From: Amycolatopsis sp. MtRt-6
Lineage (GTDB): Bacteria; Actinomycetota; Actinomycetes; Mycobacteriales; Pseudonocardiaceae
Direction of reading: 5' to 3'
NCBI RefSeq assembly: GCF_017308975.1
Contig: NZ_JADWPD010000015.1
Location: 35,486 to 99,485, forward strand
Length of the DNA: 64,000 nucleotides
The notes under the pieces are model-generated. The model was not told the DNA's origin and did no database searches. It was given only the letters and a program-made list of their open reading frames with translations. The stretch's first letter is position 1; each line of letters opens with the position of its first letter. Positions 1 through 7,777 of the stretch are shown here, one piece after another. A program made the position numbers and the translations under genes.

Positions 1-80
1 CCCCCCCTGCCCCCCCGCGGGGGTGTGTTTTTTTCGGGGCAAAACCCCCAAACCCCCCCCCCCCCCCGGCGGCGGCGAAG
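1..80. other. low-complexity C/G/T homopolymer stretch at the window edge
   Basis: Runs of C, G, T and A homopolymers (for example C7 at 1-7, T8 near 28-35 and a C run near 53-67) with no codon structure. The composition differs abruptly from the ordered GC-rich DNA that begins near 85. This looks like a contig end or low-quality consensus rather than biology. No gene is called here; the small membrane protein gene ends just inside it at 93. Confidence 0.6.
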
Positions 81-92
81 GTAAAGGGCTTC

Positions 93-278
93 CTAAAGGT
101 CTTCGTCCCGGCGTTTGCGCTGCTGTTCGGCCAGCTGGCGCAGGAAGTCGGGGTCGTCGTCCGGGGCGAGGGGGGCGCGGCGCGGTGCCGAGGGCACCCC
201 GATCCGCTGGCCGGCGAACGACCGCCACAGGAGCAGGGCGACGACCAGCGCGCCGACCGCCGCGAGCAGAGCGAGCAT
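93..278 (-). CDS. small single-pass membrane protein, unknown function
   Basis: A 61-residue protein. Residues 1-19 form a hydrophobic segment rich in Leu, Ala and Val (LALLAAVGALVVALLLW), followed by a basic patch, a proline-rich linker and a charged tail ending RRDEDL. This fits a single N-terminal membrane anchor with a short cytoplasmic tail. The start is the ATG complementary to 276-278; the stop lies at 93-95, next to the low-complexity edge, so a sequence error at the 3' end cannot be excluded. I do not recognise a family. It lies on the same strand as bldC, about 145 bp downstream, separated by a strong hairpin, so it is probably transcribed separately. Confidence 0.55.
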   Translation of the reverse strand: MLALLAAVGALVVALLLWRSFAGQRIGVPSAPRRAPLAPDDDPDFLRQLAEQQRKRRDEDL

Positions 279-365
279 GCCGGATCCTTCCGTATGGCTG
301 CCTGTCCCCCGAGGTTAACCTCTCCGGCCGTGTGGTGGGCCTGAAGCCGACCGGAAGAGCACGAA

Positions 366-407
366 GGCCGTGTCGGGGACGGGGTGGTTCCCGTACCCGA
401 CACGGCC
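366..407 (-). terminator. hairpin downstream of bldC
   Basis: Perfect 12-bp inverted repeat, GGCCGTGTCGGG at 366-377 and CCCGACACGGCC at 396-407, with an 18-nt loop. It sits 16 bp past the bldC stop codon. There is no clear U tract, which is usual for actinomycete terminators. It is called from symmetry and position only. Confidence 0.6.
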
Positions 408-423
408 CTGGCGTCCGGATGGT

Positions 424-636
424 TCAGGCGGTGCGCGCCGGTTCGCTGGCGTCGGTGGTCAGCTCGGCGAGGAGATCGTTCACCTCGGCCTCGCGGAACC
501 GCCGGTGTCCGCCCGGCGTGCGGATCGAGCCGATCCGGCCTGCGGTCGCCCACCGGGTGACCGTCTTCGGGTCTACGCGGAACAGGGCTGCCACCTCGCC
601 AGGGGTGAGCAGACGTCCGCCCATCGTCGCGGTCAT
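424..636 (-). CDS. bldC: BldC-type MerR-like DNA-binding regulator
   Basis: A 70-residue protein made almost entirely of one MerR-like winged helix-turn-helix: LTPGEVAALFRVDPKTVTRW at about residues 10-29, then a wing containing the TPGGHRRF motif typical of BldC. It lacks the long dimerisation helix and effector domain of classical MerR proteins. In Streptomyces, BldC (about 68 aa) binds direct repeats cooperatively and controls entry into development; that role is known for the family and only inferred here. ATG start at 634-636. The 279-bp stretch upstream (637-915) is shared with the divergent Lrp gene and contains an AT-richer patch (about 715-800) suited to promoters. Confidence 0.9.
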   Translation of the reverse strand: MTATMGGRLLTPGEVAALFRVDPKTVTRWATAGRIGSIRTPGGHRRFREAEVNDLLAELTTDASEPARTA

Positions 637-915
637 TTTCCGCCTCCTTCACGAACTCACTGCTATACCGGAGGCGTCCGGGCCCTTCTGGACCGTCGCG
701 CCGGGGTAGCCAACAAGGCAATCGTTGCACTTCACCCGCCAGGTACTCGAACGGTTGTCTTTGAGTAAAGAGCCCTTAAAGGTCAAAACGGACAGGTTGC
801 GCACGCTCGGCAACTACCCGTCGGTGACCTGACGAGCCAAGATGTCGCTCCGCCGGGCTACCGGGCGCGAGGCGTGGTGCCAATGGGGGATTGTCCAACC
901 GCATAGAGTGATCCC

Positions 916-1389
916 GTGGATCAGTTGGACCGGAAGATCATCGCAGCGTTGCGCATCAACGGACGGGCCACTTACGCCGACCTCGGCCGGGCCGTCGGGT
1001 TGTCCGCCTCGTCGGTGCACGAGCGCGTGGGCAAACTGGAAGCCGCCGGCGTGATCACCGGCTACCACGCGGTCGTCGACCCCAGCTCGGTCGGCCTCGG
1101 CGTCACCGCCCTCGTCGGCATCCATCCCACCGACACCGCGACCGAGGACGACGTCGCCGACGCGCTCGGCGAGCTCGACGAGGTCGAGAGCTGCTACGCG
1201 GTGGCCGGCGACGAAGCGTTCGTCGTCAAGGTGCGGGTGCCGACCGTCGACGAGCTGGAACGCACCCTCGGCCGGCTGCGCCGCATCCCCGGCGTCGGGC
1301 GGACGAACACCACCGTGGTGCTCTCGACGCGGTTCGAGGGCCGCCCGAACAACGCGGGCCTGCAGAAGGACCGCGCGGGCGGGGCGTAG
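916..1389 (+). CDS. Lrp/AsnC family transcriptional regulator
   Basis: A 157-residue one-domain-pair regulator. The N-terminal winged helix-turn-helix starts at LDRKIIAALRINGRATYADL (about residues 3-22), and the C-terminal RAM/AsnC ligand-binding domain contains the pattern YAVAGDEAFVVKV near residue 95. Family members sense amino acids or related metabolites as octamers. GTG start at 916. The next gene begins 11 bp after the stop, so it is probably co-transcribed with the DUF4229 gene and the Cds1-like enzyme, which suggests sulfur amino acid sensing; that link is inference. Confidence 0.88.
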   Translation: MDQLDRKIIAALRINGRATYADLGRAVGLSASSVHERVGKLEAAGVITGYHAVVDPSSVGLGVTALVGIHPTDTATEDDVADALGELDEVESCYAVAGDEAFVVKVRVPTVDELERTLGRLRRIPGVGRTNTTVVLSTRFEGRPNNAGLQKDRAGGA

Positions 1390-1400
1390 CCTGCGTTGAT

Positions 1401-1688
1401 GTGAGCGACGAGAAGGCCCCGCAGCTGGCCCGTGACCTGACGCTGTACCTGCTGGCGCGGTTCGTGCTGGTCGCGGTGATCGCGTGGGCACTGTCCCTGG
1501 CCGGGGTGCCGCTGCTGGTGGCCCTGCTCATCGGCCTGGTTGTCGGGCTGCCGCTCGGCCTGCTGCTGTTCCGCTCGCTCAACGCCCGCGTCACCGCCGG
1601 GCTGGCGAAGCGCAACGAGAAGCGGGCCCGCGCCCGTGCCGAGCTGCGCGCGCAGCTGCGCGGCGACACCGCCGGGCAGTCCGAGTGA
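1401..1688 (+). CDS. DUF4229 membrane protein
   Basis: A 95-residue protein with two adjacent hydrophobic segments, roughly residues 12-32 (LYLLARFVLVAVIAWALSL) and 35-56 (VPLLVALLIGLVVGLPLGLL), then a highly basic, Arg- and Ala-rich tail. This layout matches DUF4229, a small actinobacterial membrane family often found near menaquinone genes; its function is unknown. GTG start at 1401. Its stop overlaps the start of the next gene (GTGA at 1685-1688), so the two are likely translationally coupled. Confidence 0.75.
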   Translation: MSDEKAPQLARDLTLYLLARFVLVAVIAWALSLAGVPLLVALLIGLVVGLPLGLLLFRSLNARVTAGLAKRNEKRARARAELRAQLRGDTAGQSE

Positions 1689-2767
1689 GCCGCCCGCACA
1701 ACCGCAGCTGGGTCCGCGAGGCCGTCCGGATCATCGAGGCCGACGCCAACCGCAGCGCCGACACGCACCTGCACGTCTTCCCGCTGCCCCCGGAGTGGGG
1801 CATCGACCTCTACCTCAAGGACGAGTCGGTCCACCCGACCGGCTCGCTGAAGCACCGGCTGGCCCGGTCGCTGTTCCTCTACGGGCTGGTCAACGGCCAG
1901 ATCGGGCCGGACACCGTGCTCGTCGAGGCCTCCAGCGGCTCGACTGCGGTGTCCGAGGCCTATTTCGCCCGGATGCTGGGGCTGCGCTTCATCACCGTCG
2001 TGCCGCGGCGCACGTCGAAGGAGAAGATCGCGCTCATCGAGTTCTACGGCGGCGAGTGCCACTTCGTCGACCAGGCCCCGGCGATGTACCCCGAGGCCGA
2101 GCGGCTCGCGGCCGAGTGCGGCGGGCACTACCTCGACCAGTTCACCTACGCCGAGCGCGCGACGGACTGGCGCGGGAACAACAACATCGCGGAGTCGGTG
2201 TTCGCCCAGATGCGCTCGGAGCGCCACCCGATCCCGAAGTGGATCGTCGTCGGCGCCGGCACGGGCGGCACGAGTGCGACGTTCGGCCGGTACGTCCGCT
2301 ACAAGCGCCACACGACGAAGATCTGCGTCGTCGACCCGGAGAACTCGTCGTTCTACGGCGCCTGGGAGACCGGCGCGCTGGACTACGGCACCGGCATGCC
2401 GTCGCGGATCGAGGGCATCGGGCGGCCGCGCTGCGAGCCGTCGTTCGTCCCCGGCGTCATCGACGAGATGTTCCAGATCCCCGACGCGGGGTCCCTGGCG
2501 GCCATCCGGCTGCTGCGCGAGCGCACCGGGCACTGGGCGGGCGGCTCGACGGGCACCAACCTCTACGGAGCGTTCCGGCTCATCTCCCGGATGGTCGAGG
2601 ACGGCCAGGCGGGCAGCGTGGTGACGCTCCTGTGCGACGGCGGCGAGCGGTACGCGCACACCTACTACAACGACGAGTGGCTGGCCGAGCAGGGCTTGGA
2701 CCTCGCGCCGCACACGGCGTTGTTCGAGGAGTTCCTGACGACGGGGAAGTTCGTTCCGGAGAGCTAG
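1685..2767 (+). CDS. cds1: PLP-dependent cysteine synthase-fold enzyme, Cds1-like (L-cysteine desulfhydrase)
   Basis: A 360-residue fold-type II PLP enzyme. Visible features are the PLP-lysine region TGSLKHRLARSL (about residues 51-62), the substrate loop EASSGSTAVSEAY (about 81-93), and the phosphate-binding Gly-rich loop GAGTGGTSAT near residue 195. The SLKHRLA motif in place of the SVKDR of O-acetylserine sulfhydrylases is typical of the mycobacterial Cds1 group (Rv3684), which releases sulfide, pyruvate and ammonia from cysteine. The GTG start at 1685 is chosen because it overlaps the previous stop and begins the conserved region; a longer frame reaches upstream but overlaps DUF4229. Its stop codon interlocks with that of the convergent menA (CTAG at 2764-2767). 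Confidence 0.75.
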   Translation: MSRPHNRSWVREAVRIIEADANRSADTHLHVFPLPPEWGIDLYLKDESVHPTGSLKHRLARSLFLYGLVNGQIGPDTVLVEASSGSTAVSEAYFARMLGLRFITVVPRRTSKEKIALIEFYGGECHFVDQAPAMYPEAERLAAECGGHYLDQFTYAERATDWRGNNNIAESVFAQMRSERHPIPKWIVVGAGTGGTSATFGRYVRYKRHTTKICVVDPENSSFYGAWETGALDYGTGMPSRIEGIGRPRCEPSFVPGVIDEMFQIPDAGSLAAIRLLRERTGHWAGGSTGTNLYGAFRLISRMVEDGQAGSVVTLLCDGGERYAHTYYNDEWLAEQGLDLAPHTALFEEFLTTGKFVPES

Positions 2768-3654
2768 AGGTTCAGCGCGACCGCGGTGACCACGGACCAC
2801 ACCAGCATGGCCAGGCCGGTGTCCCGCAGGGCGGGGATCAGCTCGCGCCCGGTCTTCCCGCCGTGGACCGCGCCCACGGCCGGGAGCAGCAGGCCGATGG
2901 TCAGCACCGCCACCGGTGCCGTCGGATAGCCGATGAAGACGAACGACAGGCTGATCAGGTACGGCACCGCGATCAGCGCGAGGTAGAGCCGCCGGGTGCC
3001 CTTGTCGCCCAGGCGGGTGGCCAGGGTGCGCTTGCCGGACTCGATGTCCGTGGGGATGTCACGCAGGTTGTTGGCCGTCAGGACCGCCGTCGAGAAGCAG
3101 CCGACCGCGACCGCGCACGCCAGCGCCGCCCAGCTCACCCGCCCCGCCTGGACATACACCGTGCCCAGCACGCCGGCCAGGCCGAAGAACACGAAGACGG
3201 CGATCTCGCCGAAGCCGTAGTAGCCGTAGGGCTTCTTGCCGCCGGTGTAGAACCACGCGCCGAGGATGCACAGCGCGCCCATCCCCAGCAGCCACCAGCG
3301 CCCGCTGAGCGCCACCAGGAGCAGGCCCAGCACCCCGGCGAGGCCGAGGGAGACCAGCGCGGCGGTGAGCACGGCCTTCGGCGCGGCGACACCGGAGCCG
3401 ACCAGCCGCAGCGGGCCGACGCGGTGCTCGTCCGTGCCGCGGATGCCGTCGGAGTAGTCGTTGGCGTAGTTGACGCCGACGATCAGCGAGAGGGAGACCA
3501 GCAGCGCCAGCGCCGAACGCCACCAGGAGAACGCGTCCAGCGCGATCGCCGCGCCGGCACCCGCCACCACCGGCGCCACCGCGTTGGGCAGCGTCCGCGG
3601 CCGGGCACCTTCGATCCACTCGCTCAAGCTCGCCATGGCGCCATTCAACGCCAT
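2764..3654 (-). CDS. menA: 1,4-dihydroxy-2-naphthoate polyprenyltransferase
   Basis: A 296-residue UbiA-family integral membrane enzyme that attaches the polyprenyl chain to 1,4-dihydroxy-2-naphthoate, giving demethylmenaquinone. The first prenyl-diphosphate/Mg motif is NYANDYSDGIRGTD (near residue 60) and the second is NNLRDIPTDIESGKRT (near 195); about eight to nine hydrophobic helices are spread through the protein. ATG at 3652-3654 (MALNGAM), with a second ATG at residue 7 as an alternative start. It is the last gene of the leftward menB-menE-small ORF-menA set, 32 bp after the small ORF. Its stop overlaps that of the convergent Cds1-like gene by 4 bp. Confidence 0.93.
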   Translation of the reverse strand: MALNGAMASLSEWIEGARPRTLPNAVAPVVAGAGAAIALDAFSWWRSALALLVSLSLIVGVNYANDYSDGIRGTDEHRVGPLRLVGSGVAAPKAVLTAALVSLGLAGVLGLLLVALSGRWWLLGMGALCILGAWFYTGGKKPYGYYGFGEIAVFVFFGLAGVLGTVYVQAGRVSWAALACAVAVGCFSTAVLTANNLRDIPTDIESGKRTLATRLGDKGTRRLYLALIAVPYLISLSFVFIGYPTAPVAVLTIGLLLPAVGAVHGGKTGRELIPALRDTGLAMLVWSVVTAVALNL

Positions 3655-3686
3655 GGTGATCTACGGGCGAGCCGGAACCCGGGAAC

Positions 3687-3824
3687 TCAGTCGCCGCCGG
3701 GCAGCTGCCAGACGAGGGACCCGCTGCTGGGGTCCACGCCCTCGGCGAGTGCCGCTCCCGCGGGCAGCAATACGCCCAGCGTGACGGCCGTGGCCACGAG
3801 TGCAGTTCTGAACCAGCGCGTCAT
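3687..3824 (-). CDS. very small predicted secreted or membrane protein between menE and menA
   Basis: A 45-codon ORF from the ATG complementary to 3822-3824 to a TGA at 3687-3689. It has a textbook signal-peptide shape: basic start MTRWFRT, hydrophobic core about residues 8-22 (ALVATAVTLGVLLPA), and an AXA site (ALA, residues 25-27) followed by Glu, leaving a mature peptide of about 18 residues with an acidic/Gly/Ser character. It fills most of the gap in an otherwise continuous men operon (51 bp from the menE stop, 32 bp to menA). No family is recognised. It could instead be a single-helix membrane protein or a chance ORF, but the signal-peptide grammar argues for coding. Confidence 0.5.
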   Translation of the reverse strand: MTRWFRTALVATAVTLGVLLPAGAALAEGVDPSSGSLVWQLPGGD

Positions 3825-3875
3825 GGTGAGTAGCCAAGCGGGCGCACCCTGTATGTGTCAACGAAGTGCCACCAT

Positions 3876-5060
3876 TCAGCCGGTCGGACGCGCCCCCAGC
3901 CGGGCCCGTACCGCCGCCCGGTCGACCTTGCCCGGCCCGCGCAGCGGCAGCTCGGGGCCGAATTCGATGCGCTTCGGGGTGGCCGCCGCGCCGAGTTCCG
4001 CGCGGACCGCCGCCCGCAGGTCGCCGTGCTCACCCCGTGGGACGACCAGCGCCACCACGGCCTCGCCCCACTCCGGGTCCGGCACGCCGACGACGCACGC
4101 GTCCCGCACCCCCGGCTGCGCGCAGAGGCACCGCTCGACCGCGGTCGCCGACACCTTCACGCCGCCGGTGTTGATCATGTCGTCGGCCCGGCCGAGGACC
4201 TCGACGCGGCCGTCGTCGTGGCGGACGCCCCGGTCGGACGTCGTGAACCAGCCGTTCGAGAAGGACTCCGCCGTCAGGTCCGGCCGCCGCCGGTAGCCGT
4301 GCGCGAGGACGTCGCCGGCGATCCGGATCCGGTCACCCGAGACGTCGACGCGGACGCCGTCGAGGGGGACTCCGTCGTAGACGCAGCCGCTGGCCGTCTC
4401 GCTCATCCCGTACGCCGGCACGATGCGCACCCCGGCGTCCGCGGCGCGCTCGCGCAGGGCCGGCGAGGTCGCCGCGGCGCCCACCACGATCGCGTCGAAC
4501 GTCTTCGCCGCGGCCAGCCCCGCGCCGCCGTCGTCGAGCAGGCGGACCAGCTGGGTCGGCACCAGCGCCGTGTACCGCGGGCTGCCCTTCAGCCGGGCCG
4601 CCGCGGCGGCGAAGTCGTCCGGGCGGAAGCCGGTGCCGGGCAGCAGCGCCGGGGTCGTCCCGGCCAGCAGCGACCGGACCAGCACCTGCAGCCCGCCGAT
4701 GTAGTGCGCCGGCGTGGCCAGCAGCCAGTGCCCCGGCCCGCCGAGCCGGGCGTGCGTGGCCTCGGCGGACGCGGTCAGCGCGCGGGCCGACAGCAGGACG
4801 CCCTTCGGTGCGCCGGTCGAGCCCGATGTGGCGATGACCACGGCGGTGCCCGGCTCGGCGGGCTCGTCCGGCGCCATCGCGTCGCGCAGCGCGGGATCGG
4901 TGAACGGCAGCACCGCCGGGCCGCCGCCCAGCGCGGCCGCGACGGCCGCCTTCAGCGTCTCGAGCGCTTCGGGCGAGCCGTCGAGGTGGACCGGGAGCAG
5001 CTCAGTAGTAATAGGGGACGTCCTTGAAGTCGGGGTCGCGCTTCTGGAGGAAGGCGTCAC
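3876..5060 (-). CDS. menE: o-succinylbenzoate-CoA ligase
   Basis: A 394-residue adenylate-forming enzyme of the ANL superfamily that activates o-succinylbenzoate to its CoA thioester. The P-loop-like motif ATSGSTGAPKGVLLS lies at about residues 75-90, the YGMSETASG motif near 218, and the hinge/catalytic region TSDRGVRHDDGRVEVLGRADD near 275. It is shorter than E. coli MenE (about 450 aa), as in other actinobacteria. The only good upstream start is the GTG at 5058-5060, overlapping the 3' end of menB by 59 bp; the conserved part begins at LLPVHLDGSPEA, so a later non-ATG start near 5000 is possible. Confidence 0.88.
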   Translation of the reverse strand: MTPSSRSATPTSRTSPITTELLPVHLDGSPEALETLKAAVAAALGGGPAVLPFTDPALRDAMAPDEPAEPGTAVVIATSGSTGAPKGVLLSARALTASAEATHARLGGPGHWLLATPAHYIGGLQVLVRSLLAGTTPALLPGTGFRPDDFAAAAARLKGSPRYTALVPTQLVRLLDDGGAGLAAAKTFDAIVVGAAATSPALRERAADAGVRIVPAYGMSETASGCVYDGVPLDGVRVDVSGDRIRIAGDVLAHGYRRRPDLTAESFSNGWFTTSDRGVRHDDGRVEVLGRADDMINTGGVKVSATAVERCLCAQPGVRDACVVGVPDPEWGEAVVALVVPRGEHGDLRAAVRAELGAAATPKRIEFGPELPLRGPGKVDRAAVRARLGARPTG

Positions 5061-5952
5061 GGCCTTCGACGGCCTCGTCCTGCATGTAGGCCAACCGGGT
5101 GGTTTCGCCGGCGAACAGCTGCTGGCCGACCAGGCCGTCGTCGGTGAGGTTGAAGGCGTACTTCAGCATCCGCTGCGCCGTCGGCGACTTGCGCGTGATC
5201 TCCCAGGCCCAGGTCAGCGCCTCTTTTTCCAGGTCGGCGTGCGGGACGACCGCGTTGACGGCCCCCATCTGGTGCATCTGCTCGGCGGAGTACTCGCGGC
5301 CGAGGAAGAAGATCTCCCGGGCGAACTTCTGCCCGACCATCTTCGCCAGGTACGCCGAGCCGTAGCCGCCGTCGAACGAGCCGACGTCGGCGTCGGTCTG
5401 CTTGAACTTCGCGTGCTCGGCCGAGGCGAGGGTGAGATCGCACACGACGTGCAGCGAGTGCCCGCCGCCCGCGGCCCAGCCCGGCACCACCGCGATCACG
5501 GGTTTCGGCATGAAGCGGATGAGCCGCTGGCACTCGAGGATGTGCAGCCGGCCGGCCCGCGCCGGGTCCACCGTGTCGGAGGTCTCCCCGCTCGCGTACT
5601 GATACCCGGACCGTCCGCGAATACGCTGGTCACCACCGGAGCAGAACGCCCACCCGCCGTCCTTGGGCGACGGGCCGTTCCCGGTGAGCAGGACACAGCC
5701 GACGTCGGCGCTCATCCGGGCGTGGTCGAGGGCGCGGTAGAGCTCGTCGACGGAGTGCGGGCGGAAGGCGTTGCGGACCTCGGGGCGGTCGAACGCGATG
5801 CGCACCACGCGTTTGCCCCCGCGGCTCTCAGCGGAGCGGTGGTAAGTGATGTCGGTGAAGGCGAAACCTTCGACCTCGGTCCACGCGGCCGGATCGAACA
5901 GCTCGGAAACTCGGGCGTCATCCACGTTTGCGAGGATAGGACGTGTGGACAT
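5002..5952 (-). CDS. menB: 1,4-dihydroxy-2-naphthoyl-CoA synthase
   Basis: A 316-residue crotonase-fold enzyme that closes the second ring of the naphthoquinone. MenB-diagnostic features are the oxyanion loop CSGGDQRIRGRSGYQ (about residue 105), GWAAGGGHSLHVVCDLTLAS (about 158), the DVGSFDGGYGS block (about 190) and the C-terminal PDFKDVPYYY. The annotated ATG is at 5950-5952; an in-frame GTG at 5923-5925 gives VDDARVSELFDP, nearer to typical MenB N-termini. A TATCCT hexamer ends 7 nt before that GTG, consistent with a leaderless start there. The gene is divergent from menD with almost no spacer. Confidence 0.93.
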   Translation of the reverse strand: MSTRPILANVDDARVSELFDPAAWTEVEGFAFTDITYHRSAESRGGKRVVRIAFDRPEVRNAFRPHSVDELYRALDHARMSADVGCVLLTGNGPSPKDGGWAFCSGGDQRIRGRSGYQYASGETSDTVDPARAGRLHILECQRLIRFMPKPVIAVVPGWAAGGGHSLHVVCDLTLASAEHAKFKQTDADVGSFDGGYGSAYLAKMVGQKFAREIFFLGREYSAEQMHQMGAVNAVVPHADLEKEALTWAWEITRKSPTAQRMLKYAFNLTDDGLVGQQLFAGETTRLAYMQDEAVEGRDAFLQKRDPDFKDVPYYY

Positions 5953-5979
5953 GAACGATCGCTACCCAGGGGCGTGCCG

Positions 5980-7656
5980 GTGAACCCTTCCACCGCGCAG
6001 GCCAGGGTGATCGTCGACGAGCTCGTCCGCAACACCGTTTCGCACGTCGTCCTCTGCCCGGGCTCCCGCAACGCGCCGCTGTCGATCGCGCTGTACGACG
6101 CCGCCGCCGCGGGCAAGCTCCGGCTGCACGTCCGCATCGACGAGCGCGGCGCCGCCTTCCTCGCCCTCGGCATCGCCGCGCGCACCGGCCGCCCGGTCGC
6201 CGTGCTCTGCACGTCCGGCACCGCGGCCGCGAACTTCCACCCGGCGGTCCTGGAGGCCGACCGGGCCGGCGTCCCGCTGATCGTCATGACCGCCGACCGG
6301 CCGCCCGAGCTGCGGGCCGCGGGGGCGTCGCAGGTCATCGACCAGCACCAGCTCTACGGCGACGCCGTCCGCTACTTCGACGAGCTGGCCGTCGCCGAGC
6401 GGCGGGCCGGCCAGAACTCGTACTGGCGGAGCCAGATCTGCCGGGCCTGGAACGCCGCCTACGGCGAGTGGCGCTGCGGGCCCGTGCACCTGAACATCCC
6501 GTTCCGCGAGCCCCTCGTGCCGGACCTCGACGACGACGGCGAGTGGTACGAATCGCTCGACGGCCGTCCCGACGGCTCCCGCTGGACCGAGCTGCCGGAC
6601 TTCGGCGCGCTGCCGTCGTTCGTCGTGCCCTCGGCGCGGCACGGCCTGGTGATCGCGTGCGACACCGGCGTCCAGGCAGCCAGCGAGTGGGCCGAGCAGC
6701 ACGGCTGGCCGGTGATCTCCGAAACCGGCGGGATCGGGCTGTCCGGCGGCACGGCGATCTCCTCCGGCGCGTGGCTGCTCGGCGTCGAGGAGTTCATCTC
6801 GCGGCACAAGCCGGAGCAGGTGCTCTGCCTCGGCCGTCCGACGGTGTTCCGGCAGATCCAGCAGGTGATCTCGGACCCCGGTGTCGAGGTGCTGCTGGTG
6901 CGCCCGGACTCGGACTGGCCGGCGCCCGCGCACAACGTCCGGCAGGTCGGGCAGTGGTTCGACGAGCCGACCAAGCCCGCCGACCCGGAGTGGCTGGCGA
7001 GCTGGCGCCGGGCCGACGCGGCGGCGGCGGCCGCGGTCGCCGACACGCTGGCTTCGGAGACGTGGCCGTCCGGGTTGCGGGTGGCGACCGAGCTGGTCGA
7101 CGCGCTGCCGCCGGACTCGCTGCTGGTCGTCGGCTCGTCCAACCCGACCCGGGACGTCGCGCTGGCCGGCCGCCTGCGCCCGGACGTCCTCGTGCACCGC
7201 AACCGCGGTGTCGCGGGCATCGACGGCACGGTCTCGACGGCCATCGGAGCCGCGTACGTGCACCGAGGCCCGTCGTACGCGCTGCTGGGCGACCTGACGT
7301 TCCTGCACGACGCGTCCGGGCTGCTGACCGGGCCCGCCGAGCAGCGGCCCGACCTGACGATCGTGGTCCTCAACGACGACGGCGGCGGCATCTTCTCGCT
7401 GCTGGAGCAGGGGGCGCCGGAACACTCGGCCAGCTTCGAGCGCGTCTTCGGCACCCCGCACGGCGCCGACCTGGGCGCGCTGTGCGCGGGCTACCGCGTC
7501 CCGCACGTCGTCGCGGAGACGCTGACGGAGTTCCGGGCGGCCCTGGAACCCGCGCCGGGGCTGCGGGTCGTCGAGGTGCGGGTGGACCGCTCGCGGCACC
7601 GCGACCTGCACGGCCGCCTGCGGGCGGCGGTGTCCGCGGCTGTCTCCGCGGGGTGA
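5980..7656 (+). CDS. menD: SEPHCHC synthase (2-succinyl-5-enolpyruvyl-6-hydroxy-3-cyclohexene-1-carboxylate synthase)
   Basis: A 558-residue ThDP-dependent enzyme of the acetohydroxyacid synthase superfamily that adds a succinyl-semialdehyde unit from 2-oxoglutarate to isochorismate. It opens with the MenD block NPSTAQARVIVDELVRNTV; the CPGSRNAPLSIALYDA motif follows near residue 28, and the ThDP/Mg motif GDLTFLHDASGLL...NDDGGGIFSLL is near residues 435-475. The start is taken as GTG 5980 because AGGGGC at 5968-5973 gives it a usable ribosome-binding site; GTG 5974 is in frame but too close to that site. The frame stays open far upstream, but only as antisense to menB and menE. Confidence 0.93.
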   Translation: MNPSTAQARVIVDELVRNTVSHVVLCPGSRNAPLSIALYDAAAAGKLRLHVRIDERGAAFLALGIAARTGRPVAVLCTSGTAAANFHPAVLEADRAGVPLIVMTADRPPELRAAGASQVIDQHQLYGDAVRYFDELAVAERRAGQNSYWRSQICRAWNAAYGEWRCGPVHLNIPFREPLVPDLDDDGEWYESLDGRPDGSRWTELPDFGALPSFVVPSARHGLVIACDTGVQAASEWAEQHGWPVISETGGIGLSGGTAISSGAWLLGVEEFISRHKPEQVLCLGRPTVFRQIQQVISDPGVEVLLVRPDSDWPAPAHNVRQVGQWFDEPTKPADPEWLASWRRADAAAAAAVADTLASETWPSGLRVATELVDALPPDSLLVVGSSNPTRDVALAGRLRPDVLVHRNRGVAGIDGTVSTAIGAAYVHRGPSYALLGDLTFLHDASGLLTGPAEQRPDLTIVVLNDDGGGIFSLLEQGAPEHSASFERVFGTPHGADLGALCAGYRVPHVVAETLTEFRAALEPAPGLRVVEVRVDRSRHRDLHGRLRAAVSAAVSAG

Positions 7657-7777
7657 CGTCAACCGCTTTCCGGGTGTAATCCCAGTAGGCAAGAAACCTC
7701 CCTTCGGCTGTTCCTGGGGTGTGCCCGGCTGGCTACGTTCGAGCGCGCTGCTTCTCACTCCTTCAGGAGGAAAACGA

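Noticed and set aside
1..80. A forward open frame beginning at 23 in the homopolymer edge
   Set aside because: Low-complexity sequence translates to Pro/Gly runs and looks like a contig-end artefact.
3661..3861. A 66-codon reverse frame between menE and menA
   Set aside because: It lies in a different frame from the 45-codon ORF and gives an Arg/Gly/His-rich product without a signal peptide; the 45-codon ORF has much better protein-like character.
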